From positions 53,557,858 to 53,621,857 of the forward strand of contig CM054155.1 in the NCBI GenBank assembly GCA_028751875.1: 64,000 bases of DNA, read 5' to 3'. This DNA is from Rapana venosa (taxonomy: Eukaryota; Mollusca; Gastropoda; Neogastropoda; Muricidae). A model generated the notes under the pieces. That model made no database searches. It saw only the letters and a list, made by a program, of their open reading frames with translations, and had not been told where the DNA came from. The position numbers and the translations under genes are program-made. This document shows, in pieces, positions 55,570 through 64,000 of this stretch; position 1 is the first letter of the stretch; each line of letters opens with the position of its first letter.

Positions 55570-57115
55570 TAGCCCAATCATTAACAAAATCTTCATAAGT
55601 CATGTTTTTTATCCACCGGATGCCTAAAAATAAAAATCCAAACTGATTTGTTGAAACAAAGTAAATACTCTCCTCCCTTACAATAATACAAAAGTATCCT
55701 CTTTGTCTGCCTTTCCTCTCTCTCTCTTTATGAGTGTGAAGGTTTTACTTGTATTTATCCCGCATTGTGTTATTGCAAACTGACTTCTGAAATGATTTTT
55801 TTCCACTATCCTACTCCTCTAGTCTCACTCTCCTCCTCTCCTTTTATGGTTTGCATAATTAGATTTTTATTGTCGTGTTTTAACAATTAGTAGTTTTCCT
55901 GGTGAAATTTTTATTCATATTTAATATATCAGTTTTATTGGTATGTTGACTGTATTTCAGTTTAATGACATATTTTCATTTTGATATCTTGTATTTTGAT
56001 TTGTACCAATTTATGTATGCTGATTTCCAATGTGCAGATGTCCTTTGTTATGACTTATACATTATGTTCAAAAAGATTTTGAGTTTAGGCTTTGATGCAT
56101 AGGCGTACGCAAAGTGTGTGTGTGTACGTGTGTGGTGTGCTGTGTGTGTGTCGTGTGCACGAGTACTGAGTCTATGGGGATGCCAAAATACTTAGTGGTT
56201 TTTATACGAAGTTTGCTTTATACTATATTGTTTTGTGTGTTTACTATTGCTGTTGCTTCTTTAAAAGCCCAATGAATTTTTGACGTTTTTTTTTTTTGTT
56301 AGCCAAAATGATACTAATTACGTGGCTACGTTATCTTTATTATTTATGGAGGTTTTGCTTTGTGTGGTCTCTTATGGTTTCGGGTTGGGGGGGGGGGGGG
56401 CCCTCGGAGGGGGGGAGGGGGGGGTGATTTTTCAGCTGTCCTATCTCCCCTTAGTTGTTGCGTTTTGTTTATGCTACTTAGTTTCTTTGCTATTTTTTCG
56501 GTTGTTTCGTGTTTTGCTTTTCTTTCATTTTTGCTATTTCTATCTCTCTTTCGCTTATTTTTGTGGGGGGTTTTTGTGTAGATATTGTTTTCAGTATTAC
56601 TTTGTGAAGTGTTTTGTTTGGGCTGATTTTTTAATATGTTCTCCCTAAGGGCCGGTACTGGATGTTAAAATATGCCATGGGTTGCTTATTCATTATCCTA
56701 GAAATTTGAAGATTTTGTCACATTTAGTTAAGGCTAATTTCCGGTAGGGGCGTTTCTCTATTGCGGTTTTAAAGAGGGTGGATCAGCATTTCGTTTACTA
56801 TGTGGGATTGTGCCTGGGGTCCTGATTTCTTGGTGTTGGGTACTGATATGCAAAGGTTTTCTGCTAACAGCTTGTTATAAGAAAGTTTCTACCAGTGCTT
56901 GAGTCTGTGGTTGCCTGTGTATACTCTTTTTATTTGCTACTCCATGGCTTTAGTACAGCTGATGAAATGCTCGTTTAGTTAAATCTTTATCCCATCTCGC
57001 AGCTGAATAGTCTGGTTAGTTTAAATGGTCCAGTCTATAGATTTCCGGCAAAAGAGATAGATAGAGATAGATGAGAGAGTAGAGAGGAGAACTCTTTTCA
57101 GTAAGGGGCTCGCAT
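55570..57115. other. No gene seen; GT run and long G-run
   Basis: AT-rich, ordinary texture. GT-rich run at 56115-56160, G-runs at about 56387-56430 and a GATA/GA-rich stretch near 57055-57085. A plus-strand frame at 56280-56648 is Phe/Leu/Cys low complexity around the G-run and not convincing. Confidence 0.5.
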
Positions 57116-57116
57116 C

Positions 57117-58490
57117 TTTAATAATAGTAATAATAATAAGATTTGAAATTTATATAGCGCTGACTCTTGTAAAAAACTGGGACAATTCGAGGCGCATTGC
57201 ATCAATCATTTACAGGCATGATCTCTCCTTAAAATATGAGCGAAATGATTTCAAATCCATGCGCGCGCACTACGACGCAACGCCAACGCGCGCGCGCGCG
57301 CCACACACAACACTCGGAACACACTTAGAAGGTGAAAGATGCTGTAGAAAAGTAGGGAACAGATATGTGGGGGGAAGTCTCAGGTAGGAAAATAAGTTGT
57401 GTTTTGAGGATGGAATTTGAAGATCAATGAAGGCTTTTTGACGAAGTGAAAAGAGGGATGGTCTTTTGCAGGTGGATGGTCAGAAACAGAGAAGGAACAA
57501 CGGCCAACAGGGTTTGTTTGTATCTGGGTATGTTCAAAAGAACAAAGTATCTAGGTGCTGATCGAAGGTGGAACAGGATGGAAGTGTACAGGTGAAGACA
57601 GTTATAGAGATAAGAGGGTGCAGCATTTGGTGGAGACATTGAAACAGAGGGTATTGATTTTTATACTCCAGTCTTTGTGAGACAGGCAACCAGTGATGAT
57701 TGCGTAGAGATTTCGTGATCGCAGAAGAGGATGTGTTGTGTCAGATTTTTACTTTCTTAGGACCAGTCGTGCTTGCTATGGAGTTTTGTATGCGTTGAAG
57801 AGAGGTGGATTGATGATGCTGGTGCCAGCCAATAAAGGAGGTATTACAGTAGTCTAAACGTGTAAGTAAGAGAGATGTGACAAGCTTGGAAGTGTGCTCA
57901 GTGGAATATCTTGCGAATCGCGTTATGCGCCGTAGTTGATATTAGCGAAGAATGGCAGGTCTGGGTGATGAATTTTTTTCATGTGAGAGTGTGTTGTCAG
58001 GCACTATCTAAGTACTTCACAGGAGTTTGGACAAAGGAATGACGTTCTATTATATGCCGAATGTATTGGTGTTTTTGTGATAACAGGAAGTTTATGTTGG
58101 GTCCCTATGAGCATGGCTTCGGTTATTATCGCCAATGAAGTTGTAAATTGTTCTGGTCATCAGTTTTGAATGTCTTGAAGGCAGTTAGTCAGGACATATT
58201 GTCAGGAGGGAAGGCAAGTTAGTTTCTCAACAGTATCGTGCCTGAAGTGGAGTATCATCGTGCCATAGAAATGTATGATTAATAGGGTGGTTGTTTATTA
58301 TAGTGAGAGTGGAGCAGTGTAGAGAGTAAAGAGAACAGGGTGGGGACCCCCCCTTAGGACTGTTACCTGCGGGAATCAACATTCCATTTTTGACAGTTTT
58401 GATTGAATTTTGTTTTCAATTAACTTTCTGGAACCGGTTTGTGAGGTATGAAGTAAACCAGGTGAGGGCTGTGCCATTAATACCAAAGGA
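57117..58490 (-). repeat. Non-coding dispersed element with TAA-run end
   Basis: Begins at a (TAA)n run (57121-57139), followed by aatttatatagcgctgact, which resembles in reverse the ggctatataaattcc terminus of LINE copy B (20838). It continues for about 1.3 kb without open frames, including the phrase ggaggtattacagtagtctaaacgtg (57837 onward). The orientation is inferred from the tail-like run at its left edge. I do not know the family. Confidence 0.35.
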
Positions 58491-58494
58491 AGGA

Positions 58495-60690
58495 TAGGTG
58501 GAAAGTTTGCAGCACTCACTGTGATAGACTCAGACATAGATACACTGACGAATAGTTTCAATACAGCGGTGTCTGTAACAGCAAACGAGCTTCTTGGCAT
58601 AACGCCGACCAGGTCAATAAAACCATGGGTCACACCTAACATTCCTACAACTATGCGACAAAGGTTTAGAGAGTTGAAGAATAGAAAAATGAAACAAAAG
58701 AATGCGCAGACACAATATAGGGCATGTCAACATAAAGAAAATCAGGAAGTCATGGGACGGAGGCAAAAGAGAAAATGATCGGTGTGGAACAGTGCCAGAG
58801 AGATAGATTGGAATTGAGAACATCAAGGATAAAAAAAAAAAAAAGAAAAAAAACAATAAGCAGAAAAGCATATAGCTGGTAGGACAGACCTGACTAGCAC
58901 GAAACTGTGAAAAAGGTATTAACAATCAAGACAAAAATGGGAAGTGGTCTCACTGACGGACCAGATTTTTGAACAGATGACAGAATACTGCTCCGACTGT
59001 ATAACTTTAGACCGGCAGGAGATCCAGAAGTCCTTAATGTACCCGAAAGCAAAGACCACAGACTGTCACCCATATCCTCCGAGAAGAAGTGGAAAACATC
59101 AGTCAGGATCGCTGAAAAAGGGATGTCAGCAGGGGTCTGACAAACATTCCAGCTGAGTTGGTCACAGTGGGGGGAAGCCATGATCTGGCCCCATATCACC
59201 CTACTAAGAGAGATGCAACACTGATCTGGAAGACAGGAAAATGGCAACACCATGGGACACGCCAGTACTCATCTTCACCATCCCAAGAAAGGAAATCTAA
59301 ACAATCAATAGCCATTAATTACCGCACAATCAGCCTCATATGTCTCCCAAGCTAGGTCATGTGCTGATAATTTTGAATAGACTGAAAGCCACAAGGCAGA
59401 GACCATATTGTGAGGAAAACAAAGCAGGTTTCAGAGCAGGGCGCAGCACAACAGACAGATATTCAACCTCAGAATACTATGGAGCGGTTCCTATCAACAT
59501 CAACAAGACCTTTACCAAGATATTATCGATTTTAAGAAGCATTTGACAGGGTTGTGCATGCAGCTTTGTGGGGCAACCTGATTTTTGTTACTCCAGCATA
59601 CAATGCAAACCTGATCAGAGTCATCATAAACCAGCCTGTACAGCGAGGCCACCTATGCAGTGTACTACAACACAACATTGGAGAATGGTTTTGAACAACT
59701 GTTGGAGTAAGGCAGGGCTGTCTACTCTCACCCACTCTTTTCAAGATCTTATAGGAGAGAATCATGGCTGATGCCACTGGAAACATCAGTGAAGGGATCA
59801 GTCAGCGTGGGTGGCTGAAACGATCACAAAAACCTCGCTTCGCAGATGGACATGATGGAATAGCAGGATCAGAAAAAAGAGCTTGCCAGCTAACAGAACT
59901 CTTGGATAAGGCCTTCCATCAGACATTACGTGGATGGAAAAATCAGTGCAGAGAAGACCAAAGTGATGACTAATAACACAACGGGGCATTATGCACGGAT
60001 ATCAGGAGTTAATGAACCCAGAAAGTTGTGGAAACAGTTCAAAGCTTCAAGTACCTGGGGAGCATTGTATCAGACCAGGGGATCCAAGACATAAGTTACG
60101 TATGCAGGAAACTGCACAGACAATAAAGATTTGTCAATAACTAAATCACCATCGGGAGCGATAAGAATATTCACTTATCTCCAAGTCAGACTAATGCGCT
60201 CCCTTGTCTTATAATATTTCGGTATGCCTGTGAATCATGGACCCTGACTGCAGATGAAGAGAAGAGTACAGGGACAAGTGGAGATGAGATGCTTCGGAGA
60301 CTCAATTGGCATTCTCATAAAAGTCCACATAAGCAACGAAAGCGTGCATAAACAGAGAATCCAGCAAACCATTGGACCTATGAGAACCTTCTAGACCGAT
60401 CGTGAAAAAAGCGTTAATCTTATGTGGTATGGAACATGTCACATGAATCCCAAGGAATTACAAGACAGTTTTTGCAAGGCAACGTCCAAGGAGTAAGAAT
60501 GAAGAGGCAGGTCAAAGAAGAGCTTGGGAGGATAACATCAGCGATATGGAAGGCCTAGAAACTCTTACAAAACCATCTGAGAAAGGCAAGAAAGAGAAGA
60601 AAGGAATGGAGGGAAACTGGTTGCTGAGTTCTTTAGGGGTGCGCCCCACGGTCGTCAGACTCCGGGACAGTTAGATAGTTAGATAGATTT
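58495..60690 (+). mobile_element. Plus-strand LINE (end of endonuclease to 3' tail)
   Basis: Non-LTR retrotransposon truncated at its 5' side. First frame: TLTNSFNTAVSVTANELLG, then KPWVTPNIPTT (about 58540-58650). After a basic linker, RT shows the NYRTISLICLPS segment (about 59320-59355), AGFRAGRSTTDR (59428-59463), EAFDRVVHAALW (about 59535-59570), VGVRQGCLLSPTLFKIL (about 59703-59750) and an active-site region reading FADGHDGIAGSE, where the second aspartate codon reads as glycine. The C-terminal part contains YLQVRLMRSLVL, AEKTK and a basic GRSKKSLGG segment. The 3' end is marked by TTAGATAGTTAGATAG units (60670-60690). Many frameshifts. Family similar to the nested LINE at 36.6-37.8 kb. 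Confidence 0.8.
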
Positions 60691-60940
60691 GGAGGCGTGA
60701 AAGAGAATGAGTGATTTATGGTATCAAGGCTTTAGATAAAGTCAAGAAAGAGTGAGTAGGGAGATTTTTCCATGCATCGAAGCAAGTCGAAGTGTATCTA
60801 ACTTCAAGGGTACCTCGTGGTGGATTTCCCCGGTGCTTGTAAGTTGGGGCGATAGGCAGACTGAAAAGTGGGAAGAAGGTCATTGGAATGATGGTGATGT
60901 GAGCTGTTTTCCTAGAAGCTACGGCCATCACCCCCCCTAT

Positions 60941-60944
<4 letters not shown>

Positions 60945-60995
<51 letters not shown>
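60945..60995. repeat. Poly-C run of about 50 bases
   Basis: Near-uninterrupted C from about 60945 to 60995. This is the longest homopolymer in the window and prone to length error. Confidence 0.95.
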
Positions 60996-61255
60996 AGTTA
61001 AGAGCATACTTATACCGCTTTCTTCTGATTGTGTCATGGGGTAGTATTAAAAAGGTCTAATTTGATGAGTATCATTTGGCTTCTTGTTTATAAAGGAGGG
61101 TCTATTAATGGTCTTTGATCGGTTAAATAGATCTGGCTTATTGCTGTCTAGGAACTTACTCCTGCTGCAGGCTCAGTTTATTAATAGCCGTCTGTTCCTT
61201 TCCAGTACCTTTTGGTATGGTATTGTAGTAGATCTTAGTGAAGTTTGGCATCCAT
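60996..61255. other. No gene seen
   Basis: Ordinary AT-rich sequence to the start of the coding-like minus-strand region. Confidence 0.45.
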
Positions 61256-61259
61256 TGTT

Positions 61260-62925
61260 CTAATAATAATAAATAAAAAAAATTTGACTGTTGTTATCCA
61301 CCTTCTGTGATAAGAAATCTATACTATTGTCATGCCCACACAATAAAAAGCAATATCGCCTTGTATTTCTGGGTTTCAGTGGGTTTATAATAATCACGAA
61401 GCTGTGGCTTATTAATAGGAGATATTTGTTTGCCTTGCACAATGTAGTACTCTTTTATTGCCGTCGTCATCTTCAGAATTATGTTTTTGCAGCATGGCCT
61501 TGTTCACGAAGTTTTTCCATTAATAAAGTCTAACTGAGCAATTCTTTGTCTTTCGTATTCTGCCATGTGCTGCTGTTTCATTTGCTTTTATTGCTTTATC
61601 ATGCCTTCTTCCTTTTTCGTCTGTCATGAAGTTTAGAAAAACAAGTTGTTTGCTACCTGTAAAAGGCAAATGCGTTAAGTACAGCATACACCAACATCAT
61701 CACTAAAGAAGCATTTTCTATTTATGGACTTATATTTCTGGAATAGATTCCCTGCTTTACCTAGAAGTCTTTTGTAGCAATGGATTGCTGTTACTATCCA
61801 TCAACTTGCTTGGCGCTGTCTTCAAAGTCTAGCTTTCCTAAATCAGCAGGCTTTATTTTTAGAAGGCTTCTTTCCTTACTAGAATAGACGGATTAATAAG
61901 ACTGCCAATGAATGGCAGCATGGTAGACCAGATTGACTGCTGTCTTTTCTGTATATTTTTCTACTATATGTCTATAAATTAAATATTTATAACTATTAAT
62001 ACAACTTGAATGGATCGTTGTAGGCTGTTTGTTATGGCAGTGGTTGCGGTTGTGGTTGTGGTTTTGGCTTTTGTTCCTGTTGTGGTTCTTGTCTTGCTGG
62101 TTTTTGTTGCTCCATACTCTATTAGGCTGCTTATAACCAATTCCCATAGCTGTTATACCACTTATTAAGTAAGGAGAAATGTTTGTTTTTGGTGGTGCTG
62201 TGTCTTTTTTCTGTGTTTCTATAGACATACTGTTTTTCGGAATGGTTCTCCAGATAAGATTTTTGCTTTGCTTGGATTGCTAACTTTTTTCATGTTCGAT
62301 TCCTTTTGCTAACCTCTTGCCTGCTTCAATCTCCCAGGTTTCTTGGGTGACAGTTGTCACTTGTTGAAAGGTGTCTGCTGGGCTTGGTTCGAAGCATTAC
62401 TCCTATGTTCTGTTTGTTCGATACTAGTGTTCTGGCTTCCTATCTTTCTCTATATGCTTATATTTTATATGTTTTAATGTTATCATACTTGCAACTATGG
62501 TGCTAAAAGAGGAGCCAAAACGGTAATACATATCACAAGCTAGGTGTCTCCAATGTCTTAGAACAAAACAGGTCTTGTGCTAATCATAATGGATGAGAGT
62601 CAGCTTCTGAGCTCCACATTAAAGTCCCTACTTGTTGCTTAGCATTAAAGGTCCAAATTTACAGGTATGCCCTAGGCTTTCACCATTTTTGCTCCAAGAA
62701 GGGATTCATACCTATTAAATTACTTAATAATGTCTTGTGGTGATAAACTGCTTGAACCTGTTCAACTGTTAGTTGGTGTTCACTGAAGTAATGCTTTGTT
62801 TTACCACAAGCAGCATGGAGTGTACAACGACTCCTTTCTTATCCAGTAGACTTTCTTTCTGTTATTTTTCTGACTAGATCCAGTAGATGTCTCAACAAAA
62901 GTTCGTCGTGCATTCATGTTGTCTA
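61260..62925 (-). pseudogene. Unrecognised minus-strand coding-like relic
   Basis: Minus-strand fragments in order: MNARRTFVETSTGSSQKNN (62917 leftward), KHYFSEHQLTVEQVQAVYHH (near 62740-62800), TFQQVTTVTQETWEIEAGKR (about 62310-62375). Next comes a clean 111-codon frame starting MSIETQKKDTAPPKTNIS (62228-61893), with a hydrophobic ISPYLISGITAMGIGY piece and an Asn/His-rich tail. Then come QQHMAEYERQRIAQLDF (near 61540-61590) and IKEYYIVQGKQISPINKPQL (61400-61470), with LRDYYKPTETQKYKA (near 61340). The codon texture is protein-like and AT-rich, as in the virus-like cluster at 44.9-52.2 kb. It could be further genes of that element, split off by the LINEs at 53-61 kb, or an unrelated element. 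No domain recognised. Confidence 0.4.
62036..62110 (+). repeat. GGTTGT-type imperfect hexamer run
   Basis: ggttgcggttgtggttgtggttttggc and following. It encodes the Asn/His-rich tail on the minus strand. Confidence 0.7.
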
Positions 62926-63017
62926 TCGTTTTTCAATTATAATTTGTGGTAAAATAATTATTGTAGTCTTGAAAAGTGTTATGATAAGTGTTCTAACAAT
63001 GTTGTTGATGCGGGAAC

Positions 63018-63225
63018 TTGTTTATTTCTTGACAAGTTATTTATATAGTTCTTGTTTTAGTTCTTGTACTTGTTCTTGGCAGGTTCTTGTAAGAATCGGG
63101 GATTGGTTGTTATATGTTCTTGGAAGTTCTTGATAAGTTGTTGATAAGTTTGTTATAAGTTCTTGACAAAATATTTTATTAGTTATTAAATAAGTGTTGA
63201 TTTAAGTTCTTGACAAGTTACTTGA
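63018..63225 (+). repeat. Degenerate minisatellite, unit AAGTTCTTGACA
   Basis: Variants of ttcttgacaagtt, ttcttggaagttcttgataag and gttcttgtacttgttcttgg recur at least ten times over about 200 bp, with irregular spacers. No coding. Confidence 0.75.
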
Positions 63226-63317
63226 TATGATATTGTTTTAAGCATAATTCCCATAATTTATAAGTTTTACCCAATCAAAGCAAGATTGTATCATTTTTTA
63301 TTTATTACAAGAGAATA

Positions 63318-63475
63318 GGGAAAAAGCCGACTTAAGGTAAGTGCTCTTCAAAACTTACCTAGTTTTTATAAAAACATGGCAACTTTTTGTGGCATGAGGC
63401 GCAGACGAATCGGCACAAAGTTGCGGGGTTTTATATAAAAAGCTAGGTAAGTCTTAAGGGCAGTCTTTAAGTAGG
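63318..63475 (+). mobile_element. Palindromic MITE-like element, copy 1 (hairpin core)
   Basis: Starts GGGAAAAAGCCGACT after TA (63316-63317). The core is a long inverted repeat: 63353-63391 pairs with 63414-63452 (acttacctag...tttttgtg against cacaaag...ctaggtaagt), around a 22-bp loop containing gcatgaggcgcagacgaatcgg. The loop and flanks resemble copy 2 (gatgaggcgtggccgaattcgg). The right terminus runs into copy 2 and is not clear. No coding. Confidence 0.7.
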
Positions 63476-63483
63476 ATGAGATA

Positions 63484-63630
63484 GGGATAAAGCCGAGTAA
63501 AGGTAAATGTTACTGTTTATCCAAAGCCAGGGCAACTTTTGTCTGATGAGGCGTGGCCGAATTCGGACCAAAATGATGCATGGTTTTGGTAATAAACAGT
63601 AAGTGGTTGAGCTTGACTCGGCTTTATCCC
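63484..63630 (+). mobile_element. Palindromic MITE-like element, copy 2 (intact termini)
   Basis: A perfect 15-bp terminal inverted repeat, GGGATAAAGCCGAGT at 63484-63498 and its complement at 63616-63630, flanked on both sides by TA (63482-63483 and 63631-63632). The inverted similarity continues inward (ttactgtttat against ataaacagtaa; caacttttgtc against gaccaaaatga) over about 60 bp per arm. The TA flanks fit a Tc1/mariner-type target site. 147 bp, non-autonomous. Confidence 0.85.
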
Positions 63631-63632
63631 TA

Positions 63633-64000
63633 TGTTCTCTGTCTCTTGCTTTGTTTGGTTTCAGTTTTGGTTTTGGTTGGGGGTGATGAGCCTTTCATTG
63701 AGTGGGGACTATTCGGTTGTTCCCTCTGAGACAGCGCGAGGCGCGGCGCGACCGTTTTTGTTTTGCTCTTGGTTTTGCTATTTTTGTGGTTGTTCCTGTG
63801 TTTTCTGTTCTGCTTTCTTTGCTTACTTGTTCTACCTTGTTTCTTCTCTCTCTCTCCTTTGGTGATTTTTGTGGGAATTTTTGTTGGAGATATATTTTTT
63901 TCGTAAACTGTAGTAAGTGTAGTTGCTATGGGCTTTATTTTTATTTTATTAATCAATATATATCCTTTAAGGGTGGGGACTAATGTAAAAAAGCACTGGG
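63633..64000. other. No gene seen
   Basis: T/G-rich on plus (ggttttggttttggttggggg near 63658-63685). Small frames on both strands are low complexity. No homology recognised up to the window end. Confidence 0.45.

Noticed and set aside
56280..56648. A 122-codon Phe/Cys/Leu-rich protein
   Set aside because: The frame spans a G-run of uncertain length and has no conserved-looking segment.
63018..63225. Possible CRISPR array
   Set aside because: Units are degenerate, about 12 bp and unevenly spaced, and the context is animal genomic.

Overview
The window reads as non-genic, repeat-packed DNA from an invertebrate animal. No host gene, rRNA or tRNA gene could be supported. The content is microsatellites and satellites, several clades of APE-type non-LTR retrotransposons (LINEs), short palindromic TA-flanked elements (MITE-like), and the decayed remains of a DNA-virus-like element. 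The LINE families and the virus-like gene set suggest a mollusc or another marine lophotrochozoan; this is an inference from repeat style, not proof.

Layout. 1-9.0 kb: a tandem duplication of a unit of about 4 kb, made of a GT microsatellite, a unique anchor and a TTC-rich satellite. The second copy has a near-complete LINE (4.2-7.5 kb) inserted in it. 10.5-14.4 and 17.9-20.9 kb: two plus-strand copies of a CR1/L2-like LINE. From about 4.2 to 24.75 kb the sequence looks like an unpolished long-read consensus, with inflated homopolymers and a frameshift every few codons, so reading frames there are unreliable. At about 24.75 kb the texture abruptly becomes normal. 24.75-30.2 kb: LINE pieces, including an RTE-like element at 25.0-27.8 kb. 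30.2-33.9 kb: another poor-quality patch with an unrecognised minus-strand coding-like stretch. 34.5-41.8 kb: minus-strand LINE ORF1 and ORF2 sequences, with a second LINE nested inside the ORF2 and flanked by an exact 10-bp target-site duplication.

44.9-52.2 kb holds the most interesting content: a compact cluster of degraded genes that looks like an endogenous Maverick/Polinton- or adintovirus-like element. It contains a packaging-ATPase relic, a major-capsid-like relic, a coiled-coil membrane protein, a C-terminally membrane-anchored protein, two further unrecognised proteins, a small helical membrane-active-looking protein and the N-terminal part of a probable viral family-B DNA polymerase polypeptide. 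The genes are packed head-to-head (21-bp gap) and tail-to-tail (26-bp overlap), as in viruses. Every gene carries frame breaks, so this is a fossil. The polymerase is cut at about 52.19 kb, and no integrase or protease was found.

52.9-60.7 kb: GA microsatellites, assorted LINE relics and a longer plus-strand LINE (58.5-60.7 kb). 61.3-62.9 kb: an unrecognised minus-strand coding-like relic. 63.0-63.6 kb: a degenerate minisatellite and two palindromic MITEs, whose relative also sits at 43.84-43.99 kb, just left of the virus-like cluster.
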